NCBI RefSeq assembly: GCF_003024155.1
Contig: NZ_CP028136.1
Coordinates: 248,001 to 312,000 of the forward strand
Length of the DNA: 64,000 nucleotides
DNA from: Christiangramia fulva
GTDB taxonomy: Bacteria > Bacteroidota > Bacteroidia > Flavobacteriales > Flavobacteriaceae
Reading direction: 5' to 3'
The position numbers were made by a program, and so were the translations under genes. A model generated the notes under the pieces. It was not told the DNA's origin. It did not search any database and saw only the letters and a list, made by a program, of their open reading frames with translations. Of this stretch, positions 54,623-64,000 are shown piece by piece. The first letter of the stretch is position 1; every line of letters starts with the position of its first letter.

Positions 54623-55426
54623 ATGAGGGAAACCATCATTCGTACCGTCTCGGGATTATTGTATACCTCTATTTTGGTGGCCTCAATTCTCTCTTCAGAA
54701 TTGGTTTTCATCATCCTTTTTTATATTCTCAGTCTGGTATGCCTCATAGAAATGCAGAAGTTACTGCGGTTAAAGAGCTATGCGCTCTATCTTTTACAGG
54801 CGATCTTATTTTACCTATTCAGCTTTTTGAAATTCAACCAGGATGCAACCATTTTACTACTTATAATCACCATTTTCGTGAATTTATTTCTGGTAAAAGA
54901 CCTGATAATTGTAAAAAAAATCCCCGTTTTCGAAAAGAAAAAATATATCATCATTATTTTTTACCTGATTTCCTCGACCATTTTTCTTACCCTAATTCCC
55001 ACTATTGAAGGGGTTTTTATACCTAATCTGGTAATAGGAATTTTCCTTTTAATCTGGTCCAACGATACTTTTGCTTTTCTGATAGGGAAAAATTTCGGGA
55101 AACATAAACTTTACGAAAAAATTTCTCCGAATAAAACTATTGAAGGTTTTCTTGGCGGATTTGTTTTCTGTTGCATCATGGGAGCTATCATCTGGTATTA
55201 CTCGCGGTTCCTAACATTGCCCATCTGGTTGGGATTGGCGGTAATATTGAGTATTTTTGGAACCTTAGGCGATCTTATCCAGTCAAAATTCAAAAGACAG
55301 GCGGGTGTAAAAGACAGTGGAAAATTAATGCCCGGGCACGGCGGATTGTTTGACAGGCTGGATAGTATTATCTTTGCAAGTCCGTTTGTTTACGCATATT
55401 TATATTTATTAAACTATGTTTCATAA
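54623..55426 (+). CDS. cdsA: Phosphatidate cytidylyltransferase
   Basis: 267 residues, about eight transmembrane helices. The CDP-diacylglycerol synthase signature GDLIQSKFKRQAGVKDSGKLMPGHGGLFDRLDS is complete near the C-terminus. Makes CDP-diacylglycerol, precursor of phosphatidylserine and others. Overlaps psd by 11 nt. Confidence 0.95.
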   Translation: MRETIIRTVSGLLYTSILVASILSSELVFIILFYILSLVCLIEMQKLLRLKSYALYLLQAILFYLFSFLKFNQDATILLLIITIFVNLFLVKDLIIVKKIPVFEKKKYIIIIFYLISSTIFLTLIPTIEGVFIPNLVIGIFLLIWSNDTFAFLIGKNFGKHKLYEKISPNKTIEGFLGGFVFCCIMGAIIWYYSRFLTLPIWLGLAVILSIFGTLGDLIQSKFKRQAGVKDSGKLMPGHGGLFDRLDSIIFASPFVYAYLYLLNYVS

Positions 55427-56072
55427 AGAAGGATATAATATTATGGTGATAACTGCAATCATATTGATTGCAATAAATGTCGTTAGCTATAGTTTAATTA
55501 ATATATACTGGGTGAAATTTGCTATCGCGGCAGCTTCAGTCATTTTGTTTTTCCTAATTCTTCAGTTTTTTAGGAATCCGAAGAGAGTAACTGAAAAGAA
55601 TGATGAACATATTATAGCTCCCGTTGATGGGAAAGTGGTTGCCATTGAAGAAGTTTTTGAAAAAGAATATTTTAAAGATAACAGGCTGCAAATCTCCATT
55701 TTCATGTCTCCGGTGAACGTACATGTTACAAGACATCCTGTGGGCGGAGAAGTTACCTACAGCAAATATCATCCTGGCCGGTTTCTGGTGGCGTGGCATC
55801 CAAAATCGAGTGAGGAAAACGAACGAACAACTGTAGTGGTAAAGAATAATGTTGCCGGGGAGATCATGTACCGGCAAATTGCAGGTGCCATGGCAAAACG
55901 TATTGTCAATTATGCTGAAGTAGGCCAACAGGTTGTTCAGGGAAGCGACAGCGGATTTATAAAATTTGGAAGCCGCGTTGACGTGTTTGTACCTGTGGGA
56001 ACACAGGTAAATGTTGAGATTAACCAAAAAGTAAAAGGAGGGATCAGCGTTATCGCGAATATTCCTTCTTAG
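55416..56072 (+). CDS. psd: Phosphatidylserine decarboxylase family protein
   Basis: 218 residues. Short (about 220 aa) Psd type with an N-terminal membrane helix pair (about 10-50). The body has IAPVDGKVV, SIFMSPVNVHVTRHPVGGEV and the self-cleavage motif GS in KFGSRVDVF, which yields the pyruvoyl group. Produces phosphatidylethanolamine. An internal ATG at 55443 is an alternative start. Confidence 0.93.
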   Translation: MFHKEGYNIMVITAIILIAINVVSYSLINIYWVKFAIAAASVILFFLILQFFRNPKRVTEKNDEHIIAPVDGKVVAIEEVFEKEYFKDNRLQISIFMSPVNVHVTRHPVGGEVTYSKYHPGRFLVAWHPKSSEENERTTVVVKNNVAGEIMYRQIAGAMAKRIVNYAEVGQQVVQGSDSGFIKFGSRVDVFVPVGTQVNVEINQKVKGGISVIANIPS

Positions 56073-56078
56073 AAAATC

Positions 56079-56354
56079 ATGGGAGAAGAGAACAACGAAA
56101 AATTTGCAAAGGCCTATGAAATGGCCAGTAATACCAATCAGCAATTTCCACCCGATATTTTACTACACTTTTATGCGCTATATAAAAGAGCTACTGAAAA
56201 AAACGGGTTCTACATACCTCCTTCCAGCAATGGGGACCTGCGAGGAGCTTTTAAGATGAATGCCCTTGTGCAGGTTAAGGAACTCTCGAAAGACGAAGCA
56301 GAACGGCGTTATATTGAACTGGTGGAAAAACACATCGGAAAAATAGCCGATTAA
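56079..56354 (+). CDS. Acyl-CoA-binding protein
   Basis: 91 residues of the ACBP four-helix fold: FAKAYEMA, LLHFYALYKRATE and FKMNALVQVKELSKDEAERRYIELVEK. Binds long-chain acyl-CoA esters. It starts 7 nt after psd and so belongs to the phospholipid operon. Confidence 0.88.
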   Translation: MGEENNEKFAKAYEMASNTNQQFPPDILLHFYALYKRATEKNGFYIPPSSNGDLRGAFKMNALVQVKELSKDEAERRYIELVEKHIGKIAD

Positions 56355-56478
56355 TTTTCACCTGCTCAAAAATTATCAAACTCTTATGCTGATCATCTTT
56401 CGGCGTTAAAACCGATAGAATTCATCAGGAGAGAAAACCAACAGCAAATTTTGGTTAATTCCGGTTAAAAATCTAAGA

Positions 56479-59109
56479 TTAATTCAGATTTTTAAGACTT
56501 GCCTTCAAAGTCTCAATTTTAGCTTCGGCATCTGCTTTTTTTGCTTTTTCGAGAGCCACAACTTTTTCAGGAGCATTGTTCACAAAACGTTCATTTGAAA
56601 GTTTCTTTTCCACAGCCTTCAAAAAGCCCTGAGTGTAATCCAGTTCTTCCTTCAACTTTTGCTTTTCGGCTTCCACATCTACTGCTCCTGTAACAGGAAT
56701 AAAATATTCATTCGATTTTACACGAAATGATAAAGAGCCTTCCACGGGTATGTTGACGTAATCGATCGCTGAAAGATTGCCCATTTTGGCCACCACCTCA
56801 TCAAAAACCGAGGAAGAATCCTCATTCTTCAGCACTTTAAGCTCAATTTCGTTCTTATAGGAAATATTCTTTTCTTTCCTAATCTTCCTTATTCCCGCGA
56901 TTACTTCAGCGGCATTTGAAAAATCTTTTATCAGCTCCTCGTCATAGGCTTCAGAAGAAGGCCATTTTGCAACGATAAGAGCCTCTTCAGGCTTTCTACT
57001 GGTAATGCTTTGCCAGATCTCTTCGGTTACAAAAGGCATAAACGGATGAAGGATTTTAAGATTTCCTTCAAGAATTTCGATAACCGTTTTATAGGTAATA
57101 GCGTCCACAGGCTCACCATAGCCGGGTTTTACCATTTCAAGGAACCAACTGCAGTAATCATCCCAAACCAGCTTATAAGTGGCCATCAAGGCATCGCTTA
57201 TCCTGTATTTTGAATAATGATCTTCAATTTCGCTTAAGACTTTTTGAAATTTAGACTGATACCATTTTATGGCAATTTTCGAAGTTTCTGGTTGCTCCAG
57301 TTCTTCGGAAATTTCCCAGCCCTTTACCAGCCTGAATGCATTCCATATTTTATTGGCAAAAGCACTCCCCTGTTTGCAAAGATCTTCATCGAACATCAGG
57401 TCATTCCCTGCAGGTGAGCTCAGTAACATTCCTACACGAACACCATCGGCACCATACTGGTCTATCAATCCCAGTGGATCGGGCGAATTTCCCAGTGATT
57501 TGGACATTTTTCGTCGCTGCTTATCCCTTACGATACCTGTTAAATAAACATTTTTAAAGGGTTTTTCTCCGCGGTATTCATAACCCGCCATGATCATTCT
57601 CGCCACCCAGAAGAACAAAATTTCGGGAGCGGTAACCAGATCATTGGTAGGATAATAATATTGAATTTCCCTGTTTTCCGGCTCCAGAATTCCGTTGAAA
57701 ACGCTTATCGGCCATAGCCATGAAGAAAACCAGGTATCCAGCACATCTTTGTCCTGACGAAGATCTTCTATCTTTAAATTTTCATTTCCGGAAGCTTTTC
57801 TGGCTTTTTCAATAGCCTTTTCGGCAGTTTCGGCGACTACATAATCTTCTTTTCCCTCTCCAAAATAATAGGCAGGGATCTGATGCCCCCACCAAAGCTG
57901 GCGAGAAATATTCCAGTCACGGACATTTTCCATCCAGTATTTATAGGTATTAAGAAATTTGTCCGGCACCAGATTAATATCTTTTTCCACAACCGCATCG
58001 AGAGCGGGTTTGGCCATTTCTTTCATTTTAAGAAACCACTGGTCACTGAGTTTCGGTTCGATCACGGCTCCTGTACGTTCACTGGTACCCACTTTATTCA
58101 CATGGTCTTCAACTTTATTCAGAAAACCTTTGATCTCAAGTTCCTCCACAATCTCGGCACGAACCGCAGACCGATCTTTTCCTTTATAATGAAGACCGTA
58201 ATGGTTCAGGGTTCCGTCATCATTAAAAATGTCAATAACCTCAAGATTGTGTTTATCCCCCAGCATTTTATCATTTTCATCATGGGCGGGAGTTACTTTA
58301 AGACAACCGGTTCCAAATTCCATATCTACATATTCATCTTCGATGATAGGAATCGTACGGTTACAAATTGGAACAATGGCTTTTTTCCCTCTCAGATGCT
58401 TAAACCTATCGTCATCAGGATTTATACAAATGGCGGTATCACCAAGGATCGTCTCCGGTCTGGTGGTAGCAATGGTTAAATAATCATCGCTGCCGTCTAT
58501 TTTATAATTAAGGTAAAAGAGTTTACCGTTGCGTTCTTCATAATTAACTTCTTCATCGGAAAGGGTTGTTTTCGCCTGTGGATCCCAATTTACCATGCGG
58601 TAACCACGATAAATCAGGCCCTTTTCATAAAGATCGACGAAAACTTTAATTACCGACTCAGACATCTTCTCGTCCATCGTGAATTTGGTACGCTCCCAAT
58701 CGCAGGAAGCACCCAGTTTCTTCAATTGCTGAAGGATAATACCCCCGTGTTTATGGGTCCAATCCCAGGCATGTTGTAGAAATTCATCACGGTCGATCTG
58801 TGATTTCTCAATTCCTTCACTTTTTAGTTTGGCTACCACTTTGGCTTCAGTTGCGATCGAAGCGTGGTCTGTTCCCGGAACCCAGCAGGCATTAAAGCCT
58901 TTTAACCTGGCGCGGCGAATCAAAACATCCTGAATGGTATTGTTGAGCATATGCCCCATATGCAGTACGCCAGTGACATTGGGAGGCGGAATAACGATGG
59001 TATATGGTTCTCTTTCATCAACTTCCGAATGGAAATAGGCATTTTTCATCCAGTACTCGTACCACTTGTCCTCTACGCTTTTTGCATTATATTGTGAAGC
59101 AATTGCCAT
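56479..59109 (-). CDS. valS: Valyl-tRNA synthetase
   Basis: About 876 residues from the ATG at 59109; a TTG at 59139 is disfavoured. Class I synthetase: HIGH-type motif in [19 protein letters not shown] in [14 protein letters not shown], the editing domain in between, an anticodon-binding helical domain, and a C-terminal coiled coil ([21 protein letters not shown]) typical of ValRS. Charges tRNA-Val and edits Thr. Confidence 0.97.
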   Translation of the reverse strand: MAIASQYNAKSVEDKWYEYWMKNAYFHSEVDEREPYTIVIPPPNVTGVLHMGHMLNNTIQDVLIRRARLKGFNACWVPGTDHASIATEAKVVAKLKSEGIEKSQIDRDEFLQHAWDWTHKHGGIILQQLKKLGASCDWERTKFTMDEKMSESVIKVFVDLYEKGLIYRGYRMVNWDPQAKTTLSDEEVNYEERNGKLFYLNYKIDGSDDYLTIATTRPETILGDTAICINPDDDRFKHLRGKKAIVPICNRTIPIIEDEYVDMEFGTGCLKVTPAHDENDKMLGDKHNLEVIDIFNDDGTLNHYGLHYKGKDRSAVRAEIVEELEIKGFLNKVEDHVNKVGTSERTGAVIEPKLSDQWFLKMKEMAKPALDAVVEKDINLVPDKFLNTYKYWMENVRDWNISRQLWWGHQIPAYYFGEGKEDYVVAETAEKAIEKARKASGNENLKIEDLRQDKDVLDTWFSSWLWPISVFNGILEPENREIQYYYPTNDLVTAPEILFFWVARMIMAGYEYRGEKPFKNVYLTGIVRDKQRRKMSKSLGNSPDPLGLIDQYGADGVRVGMLLSSPAGNDLMFDEDLCKQGSAFANKIWNAFRLVKGWEISEELEQPETSKIAIKWYQSKFQKVLSEIEDHYSKYRISDALMATYKLVWDDYCSWFLEMVKPGYGEPVDAITYKTVIEILEGNLKILHPFMPFVTEEIWQSITSRKPEEALIVAKWPSSEAYDEELIKDFSNAAEVIAGIRKIRKEKNISYKNEIELKVLKNEDSSSVFDEVVAKMGNLSAIDYVNIPVEGSLSFRVKSNEYFIPVTGAVDVEAEKQKLKEELDYTQGFLKAVEKKLSNERFVNNAPEKVVALEKAKKADAEAKIETLKASLKNLN

Positions 59110-59234
59110 ATCTTGGTCTAATTTTTGGAATATTGGCAAAAGTAATTATTAATGGAAGATTATGAAAGTTGCTGAAATGATTAAAATAATAAGTTTTTCA
59201 GCTATCTTTATCCTCCTTTAAAAACCTAAAAACC

Positions 59235-59621
59235 ATGAAAAAGTTAATTGCAATCACTGTTTTCGTACTTGCCGGTTTTACTACTGTTCAGGCTCAGAAA
59301 ACCGCAAAGATTGAATTTAAATCGGAAACAATCGATTACGGAGAAATAAAAAAAGGAAGTGACGGCTTAAGGGTATTCGAATTTACAAATACCGGTGATG
59401 CGCCACTCGTTATAGAAGATGTAAAATCCAGCTGCGGCTGTACCGTACCTAAAAAACCTGAGAATCCGGTTTTGCCGGGTGAAACGGGAAAAATTGAGGT
59501 AAAATATGATACTAATCGTGTTGGCCCTATAAGAAAAACAGTAACTGTTTATTCAAATGCTGAAGAACCCGTTAAAGCCCTTAAAATAAAGGGAACAGTT
59601 ATCGATGATTCACAAGGATAA
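59235..59621 (+). CDS. Exported DUF1573 protein
   Basis: 128 residues with a signal peptide (TTVQAQ, about 21). One DUF1573 immunoglobulin-like domain follows: KIEFKSETIDYGEIKKGSDGLRVFEFTNTGDAPLVIEDVKSSCGCTVPKKPENPVLPGETGKIEV. The conserved CGCT is present. Function of the family is unknown; periplasmic. Confidence 0.88.
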   Translation: MKKLIAITVFVLAGFTTVQAQKTAKIEFKSETIDYGEIKKGSDGLRVFEFTNTGDAPLVIEDVKSSCGCTVPKKPENPVLPGETGKIEVKYDTNRVGPIRKTVTVYSNAEEPVKALKIKGTVIDDSQG

Positions 59622-59647
59622 AACTCGGTAACCATAAAAATCCAAAG

Positions 59648-59675
59648 CCCTTCCAATTCCCGGAAGGGTTTTTTT
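59648..59675 (+). terminator. Intrinsic terminator of the DUF1573 gene
   Basis: CCCTTCC (59648-59654) pairs with GGAAGGG (59662-59668), followed by seven Ts. Confidence 0.85.
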
Positions 59676-59778
59676 ATTATAAAATTCAGTCCTTGCAGGA
59701 ATTCCTTCACATTAACTGCGACTAAATATGGATTTAAACCTAATATTTTGCAATTTTGCAATCCATAAAGAATAAGAA

Positions 59779-60975
59779 ATGCCAAAAATATCAAGCAAGG
59801 GGCAACAAATGCCTCAATCACCCATAAGAAAATTAGTTCCGTTTGCAGAGGCTGCTGTAGCAAAAGGAAAAAAAATATATCAGTTGAACATCGGCCAGCC
59901 CGACATAAAAACTCCTTCCTGCGCACTTGAAGCTGTTAAAAATAACGCTATTGAAGTTCTTTCTTACAGCCATTCGGCAGGATTTGAAAGCTATAGGGAA
60001 AAACTGGCTCATTATTATACAAAGACCGGATTACCGGTTGAAAAAGAAGAAATCATTATCACCACAGGTGGTTCTGAAGCTCTTTTATTTGCAATGGGAA
60101 CCATCACAGATCCCGGGGATGAGGTGATCATCCCGGAACCTTTTTATGCCAATTACAATGGTTTTGCTACTGCTTCAGGGGTGACTATAAAGCCTATTGA
60201 ATCTACTATCGAAAATAATTTCGCCCTTCCTCCTATCGAAGAATTTGAAAAACTGATCACTGAGAAGACCAGGGCGATCTTAATTTGTAATCCTGGAAAT
60301 CCAACGGGATATCTTTACACCCGTGAAGAAGTCAAGAAACTTGCCGACCTCGCATTAAAACATGACCTGTTTTTAATTGCTGATGAGGTTTATCGGGAGT
60401 TTGCTTATGAAGGTGCCGAACATCATTCGGTATTGAGCATTCCCGAAATTACCGAAAATGCAATTATGATCGATTCTGTTTCCAAACGTTACAGTATGTG
60501 CGGCGCGAGAATTGGTTGTATCGTTTCTAAAAATAAAGAAGTGATGGCAACAGCCATGAAATTTGCTCAGGCCAGACTAAGTCCGCCTACCTTTGCGCAA
60601 ATTGCCAGCGAAGCGGCCCTCGATACTCCCCAGAGTTATTTTGACGAGGTGATAGAGCAGTACACCCTTCGCAGGAACATTCTTGTGGAAGGCCTGCAAA
60701 AAATTGAAGGCGTCAAGGTAGCCAAGCCTAAAGGAGCTTTTTATTGTATCGCCCAACTTCCCGTAGATAATGCCGATGATTTTGCACGCTGGCTGCTGGA
60801 AACTTATGAAGATAATGGAGAAACCATTATGGTTGCTCCTGCTGCTGGCTTTTACTCTTCTCCCAATACCGGCCTGAATCAGGTTCGTATTGCTTATGTT
60901 TTGAAAAAAGAAGACCTGGAACGATCCCTTGAAATTCTGGAAAAGGCCTTAAAAGAATATAACCGCCAGAATTAA
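59779..60975 (+). CDS. PLP-dependent class I aminotransferase
   Basis: 398 residues, fold-type I aminotransferase of the aspartate aminotransferase group. NPGNPTG (171-177), Asp202 in ADEVYREF, the PLP lysine Lys236 in SVSKRYS, and Arg244 are all present. The absence of an adjacent pathway gene leaves the amino-acid substrate open (aspartate or aromatic). Overlaps murB by one nucleotide. Confidence 0.9.
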   Translation: MPKISSKGQQMPQSPIRKLVPFAEAAVAKGKKIYQLNIGQPDIKTPSCALEAVKNNAIEVLSYSHSAGFESYREKLAHYYTKTGLPVEKEEIIITTGGSEALLFAMGTITDPGDEVIIPEPFYANYNGFATASGVTIKPIESTIENNFALPPIEEFEKLITEKTRAILICNPGNPTGYLYTREEVKKLADLALKHDLFLIADEVYREFAYEGAEHHSVLSIPEITENAIMIDSVSKRYSMCGARIGCIVSKNKEVMATAMKFAQARLSPPTFAQIASEAALDTPQSYFDEVIEQYTLRRNILVEGLQKIEGVKVAKPKGAFYCIAQLPVDNADDFARWLLETYEDNGETIMVAPAAGFYSSPNTGLNQVRIAYVLKKEDLERSLEILEKALKEYNRQN

Positions 60976-61988
60976 TGCAGATTCTCCGGAACTTTTCCCT
61001 TAAAAATTATAATACCTTCGGAATAGATGTAAAAGCCGACAGGTTTATTTCTGTGGAAAAGATCGAAGAGTTAAAAGCGATATTAAGAAAGACCTATTCT
61101 TCTGAAGTTTTTCTGATCGGCGGGGGAAGCAATATTCTCCTTACCGGAGATGTTGATAAATTGGTCATTCATATTAACTTACAGGGAATTGAGGTAATTT
61201 CAGAAGACGAAAATGAAGTCCTGGTCAAGGCCATGGCCGGTGAAAACTGGCATCAATTTGTTTTATGGACCCTGGATCACGGTTTCGGCGGATTACAAAA
61301 TCTCTCCCTGATCCCCGGAAATGTAGGAACCGCACCTATTCAGAATATTGGCGCCTATGGCGTGGAATTGAAAGATAACTTTGTTAGGTGCAGCGGCCTT
61401 CATATTCAAACCCTTCAGGAAAAAAACTTTGAATTAGACGATTGCAATTTTGGCTATCGCAATTCAGTTTTTAAAAATGAACTCAAAGGGCAGTACATTT
61501 TAACTTCGGTAACTTTTAAACTATCCAAAAAGGATCATCAGTTAAGCACTGAATATGGTGCCATAAAAACCGAATTGCAAAAAGAAAACATTAGCGATCC
61601 CACAATAAAAGACATTTCCAATGCCGTAATAAAGATCAGAGAGTCAAAACTACCTGATCCGCGAAAATTGGGGAACAGTGGTAGTTTTTTTAAAAATCCG
61701 GTAATTTCTTTGGAAAATTTCCGGAAACTTCAGGAAGGATTTCCAGATATTCCTTCTTATACGGTTTCTGAAAATGAGGTTAAAATTCCGGCGGGCTGGC
61801 TTATCGAACAAAGCGGCTTAAAAGGCTACAAAAAAGGAAATGTGGGAGTGCATGAAAAGCAGGCCCTGGTCCTGGTAAATTATGGAAATGCTTCAGGGGA
61901 AGAAATTCTTGAACTTTCGAAATTAGTGCAGGACAGCGTCAAAGAAAAATTTGGAATTCAACTGGAAGCTGAAGTCAATATCATATAA
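60975..61988 (+). CDS. murB: UDP-N-acetylenolpyruvoylglucosamine reductase
   Basis: 337 residues, E. coli-like (type I) MurB. FAD-binding region LIGGGSNILLTGD, SLIPGNVGTAPIQNIGAYG, and the catalytic Ser in NSGSFFKNPV are present. Makes UDP-MurNAc for peptidoglycan. Coupled to the aminotransferase gene. Confidence 0.95.
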   Translation: MQILRNFSLKNYNTFGIDVKADRFISVEKIEELKAILRKTYSSEVFLIGGGSNILLTGDVDKLVIHINLQGIEVISEDENEVLVKAMAGENWHQFVLWTLDHGFGGLQNLSLIPGNVGTAPIQNIGAYGVELKDNFVRCSGLHIQTLQEKNFELDDCNFGYRNSVFKNELKGQYILTSVTFKLSKKDHQLSTEYGAIKTELQKENISDPTIKDISNAVIKIRESKLPDPRKLGNSGSFFKNPVISLENFRKLQEGFPDIPSYTVSENEVKIPAGWLIEQSGLKGYKKGNVGVHEKQALVLVNYGNASGEEILELSKLVQDSVKEKFGIQLEAEVNII

Positions 61989-61991
61989 AAA

Positions 61992-62019
61992 AAGCGGAAA
62001 TCTTTGAAGATTTCCGCTT
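61992..62019. terminator. Intrinsic terminator, bidirectional
   Basis: A perfect 12-bp stem (61992-62003 with 62008-62019) around a TTGA loop. A-run precedes it, and it separates the convergent murB and fasciclin genes. Confidence 0.8.
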
Positions 62020-62039
62020 ATAAGATCAGATTAATGGGA

Positions 62040-62663
62040 CTATAAAGCCGTCTCTTCCTCCCCTTTAAACTGAAGGACACCATCTATAAGATGGATTACT
62101 CCGTTAGATGCCTTAATATCTGGTTTTACAATAGTAGCTTTATTCCCTTTTTCATCGATCAATACTATTTTATCCCCGTCAAGAGTGGCGGTAATTACTC
62201 CAAGTTCATCCATCGAACTCAATTCGAATTCACCGTCATTGTCCCTGATCTCATTCTTAAGTTCTTCATAGCTTAGGTCTTCTTCAATTAAATGATATTG
62301 AAGTAAATTTGCCAAATCTTCTCTATGTTCCGGCAGCATTAGCGTGTCTAAGGTTGCCTTATTCATCTCGCTTATGGCAGAGTTAGTGGGCGCAAAGAAG
62401 GTAAACGGACCCTTCCCCACCCGCAGAAGTTCATCCATTTGAGCGGTTTCTATAAGTCCGTGAAGTTTCCTAAGCGAATCAATAGTACTAAGCTTGGTAT
62501 CGATATTATTAGCTTCACTTTCCAGCTTCTGTTGTTGCATTTCAAGCTCAGTTTGACGCTGAGCTTCTATTTCCTCATTATTTTTTGCTTCATTGTTGTT
62601 CTTACAGGCAGTAAATGCGAGTATTCCGCAAAAAAATACGGCCATTAACATCTTCGCTTTCAT
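62040..62663 (-). CDS. Fasciclin-domain lipoprotein
   Basis: 207 residues. The lipobox AFTAC (about Cys20) is followed by a Glu/Gln/Asn-rich coiled-coil-like stretch (about 24-60). One FAS1 domain then follows (LHGLIETAQMDELLRVGKGPFTFFAPTNSAISEM... GVIHLIDGVLQ). FAS1 domains mediate adhesion. Expected on the outer membrane or surface. Confidence 0.9.
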   Translation of the reverse strand: MKAKMLMAVFFCGILAFTACKNNNEAKNNEEIEAQRQTELEMQQQKLESEANNIDTKLSTIDSLRKLHGLIETAQMDELLRVGKGPFTFFAPTNSAISEMNKATLDTLMLPEHREDLANLLQYHLIEEDLSYEELKNEIRDNDGEFELSSMDELGVITATLDGDKIVLIDEKGNKATIVKPDIKASNGVIHLIDGVLQFKGEEETAL

Positions 62664-62802
62664 AACGTCTTTTTTTAAATTATATACTATTAAGTTATTG
62701 TGATAAAACCTCTTATAATAATGTTAGCCTCTAAATTTTAGTTAAAGTGTGTAAAGGTTTTACAAAGAATCCGTCTTATTTTCTGAAACCCTCTTTTATT
62801 GT

Positions 62803-62810
62803 TATTTTTG
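62803..62810 (+). promoter_or_regulatory. Putative -7 promoter element
   Basis: TATTTTTG matches TAnnTTTG, 18 nt before the small membrane protein gene at 62829. Confidence 0.5.
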
Positions 62811-62828
62811 TACTACTAAAATTTAGAC

Positions 62829-63035
62829 ATGAAATTACTTATTTTAAGTATCATATTACTAGGGCTTGCATTCGCAGGTATAGCCATTAAGATCTGGGGA
62901 AAAAAAGACGGAAAATTTGCCGGTACCTGTGCCAGCCAGAACCCTCACCTGAATAAAAACGGCGAAGCCTGCAGCTACTGCGGAAAAATGCCGGAAGAAA
63001 TGGGAAATTGCTCCGATACTGCTAAGGCCAGTTAA
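62829..63035 (+). CDS. Small membrane-anchored Cys-rich protein
   Basis: 68 residues. One N-terminal helix (about 3-21), then a short soluble tail with four cysteines (GTCASQNPHLNKNGEACSYCGKMPEEMGNC). The CxxC pair could bind a metal or be oxidised. Annotated in relatives only as membrane or secreted protein. Five bases before the glycosyltransferase gene, hence co-transcribed. Confidence 0.75.
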   Translation: MKLLILSIILLGLAFAGIAIKIWGKKDGKFAGTCASQNPHLNKNGEACSYCGKMPEEMGNCSDTAKAS

Positions 63036-63040
63036 AATAC

Positions 63041-64000
63041 ATGGGGACAATTTTACTGGGATTTTTCCTATTCATAGTTTTAATAAACCTCCTTTATTTC
63101 TTCGGATTTTTCGCTTTTGCGACCGCCGGAATAAAGAATAAATTACATCCCGGTAAAGCGGTTTCGGTAATTATCTGCGCCAAAAACGAAGCTGAAAACC
63201 TGCGGAATTTTCTTCCTTCCATCCTGGAACAGGAATATTCGCAATTTGAAGTAATTGTTATAAACGATGCTTCAACCGATGAAACCCTTGAGGTGATAGA
63301 GGAATTCCAGGCGATCGATCCCAGAGTGAAATGCGTTAATGTTGAAAATAATGAGGCTTTCTGGGCGAATAAAAAGTATGCGCTTACCCTTGGAATTAAA
63401 AAAGCCCGGAATAATTTTCTTTTGTTTACCGATGCCGATTGTGCTCCCCAATCGAAGAACTGGATTTCAAAGATGTCTCAGCACTTTCAGCCCGGTATCA
63501 GTATTGTTCTTGGTTATGGCGGTTATTTTAAACATACAGGTTCCCTGTTAAATAAACTTATTCGCTTTGAAACCCTGCTCACCGCTATTCAGTATTTCTC
63601 TTATGCCCGTCTTGGTTCGCCTTATATGGGAGTAGGAAGAAATCTCGCCTACACATCTCAATTATTTTATGATTTAAAAGGATTTGCCAGTCATTTACAT
63701 TTGCGCTCCGGCGACGATGATCTTTTTATAAACGAAGCGGCAACTTCTGAAAATACAGCGATTTCTTTTGAAATAGACAGCCAGACCCGAAGCGTACCTA
63801 AAAACAGTTTTTTGGAATGGTTTAAGCAGAAAAAAAGACATGTTTCCGTCGCGGGTAATTATAAATTCAAACACCGTTTCCTTCTTGGATTGTTTTACGC
63901 TTCCCGACTGCTATTTTGGGTTCTCTTCACCACCCTCCTCATTTTAAGAATATTTCCTGAAGTTGTTTTAGCCGCCCTGGGAATTAAACTTCTGCTAGAG
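63041..64000 (+). CDS. Family 2 glycosyltransferase, cut by the window edge
   Basis: An open frame of 320 codons running off the end. It has an N-terminal helix (about 5-28), then a GT-A domain: VSVIICAKNEAENLRNFLPSI, VIVINDASTDETLEV, the metal motif DAD in LFTDADC, and GDDDLF. A C-terminal hydrophobic segment begins near 63890. GT2 enzymes of this type synthesise membrane-linked or exported glycans. Its stop and product length are not visible. Confidence 0.88.
   Translation, partial: MGTILLGFFLFIVLINLLYFFGFFAFATAGIKNKLHPGKAVSVIICAKNEAENLRNFLPSILEQEYSQFEVIVINDASTDETLEVIEEFQAIDPRVKCVNVENNEAFWANKKYALTLGIKKARNNFLLFTDADCAPQSKNWISKMSQHFQPGISIVLGYGGYFKHTGSLLNKLIRFETLLTAIQYFSYARLGSPYMGVGRNLAYTSQLFYDLKGFASHLHLRSGDDDLFINEAATSENTAISFEIDSQTRSVPKNSFLEWFKQKKRHVSVAGNYKFKHRFLLGLFYASRLLFWVLFTTLLILRIFPEVVLAALGIKLLLE

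Noticed and set aside
57883..58479. 198-codon open frame on the plus strand
   Set aside because: It is the antisense shadow of valS. It lacks independent protein motifs and sits wholly inside a conserved synthetase gene.

Overview
The window looks like a chromosomal segment from a marine or soil Flavobacteriaceae bacterium (Bacteroidota, close in style to Gramella, Zunongwangia or Salegentibacter). The evidence is low-to-moderate GC, TonB-dependent receptors, many Sec and lipoprotein secretion signals on glycosidases, TAnnTTTG -7 promoter elements, and housekeeping blocks (PASTA/ddl/coaD and pyrE/birA/rsfS/ftsH/cdsA/psd) of the flavobacterial type. No rRNA, tRNA, CRISPR array or intact insertion sequence was seen.

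Region 1 (0.4-12.3 kb) is a run of five exported glycoside hydrolases on the plus strand: GH2, GH31, GH3, GH3 and GH95. This is the exo-acting set expected for (fuco)galacto-xyloglucan oligosaccharides: fucosidase, beta-galactosidase, alpha-xylosidase and beta-glucosidases. Neither the endo-glucanase nor a SusC/SusD pair is inside the window. Strong intercistronic hairpins separate some of these genes.

Region 2 (12.4-27.8 kb) holds stress and transport genes: a YihY membrane protein, a tandem rhodanese pair with a small membrane protein, an SRPBCC/SDR pair, a membrane-anchored GltB-like FMN protein, an acyltransferase, a TetR-TolC-EmrA-EmrB efflux operon with a palindromic operator on its promoter, an outer-membrane barrel, a lipoprotein subtilase, and a MarR-nitroreductase-YceI operon whose promoter sits inside a perfect palindrome.

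Region 3 (27.8-34.6 kb) is a complete trpEGDCFBA operon. It is preceded by a textbook attenuator: an 18-residue leader peptide with three consecutive Trp codons, a 10-bp terminator, and a competing antiterminator arm. A palindromic dispersed repeat separates trpB from trpA. Two tiny genes (one ribosomal protein Thx-like), a uracil-DNA-glycosylase-fold protein and YaaA follow.

Region 4 (36.5-41.4 kb) is accessory and scarred. Two ungapped 550-bp direct repeats each carry an hxlR regulator with its divergent promoter and operator. One regulator is broken by two stops, yet its central 202 bp is identical to the intact copy. The repeats drive a two-lobed retropepsin-like protein and a beta-helix protein. 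A decayed tyrosine recombinase, a decayed DUF3500 gene, dispersed repeats and a structured-RNA-like element complete the island.

Region 5 (41.4-64 kb) is mostly core: rluD, a PASTA protein, ddl, coaD, a TonB receptor, M14 peptidase, Nudix, pyrE, birA, rsfS, ftsH, LUD, cdsA, psd, acyl-CoA-binding protein, valS, DUF1573, aminotransferase, murB, fasciclin, and a glycosyltransferase cut by the window edge. I found no convincing wholly new multi-gene system. The most interesting items are the duplicated hxlR promoter cassette, the possibly leaderless trp attenuator and the structured element near 41.3 kb.
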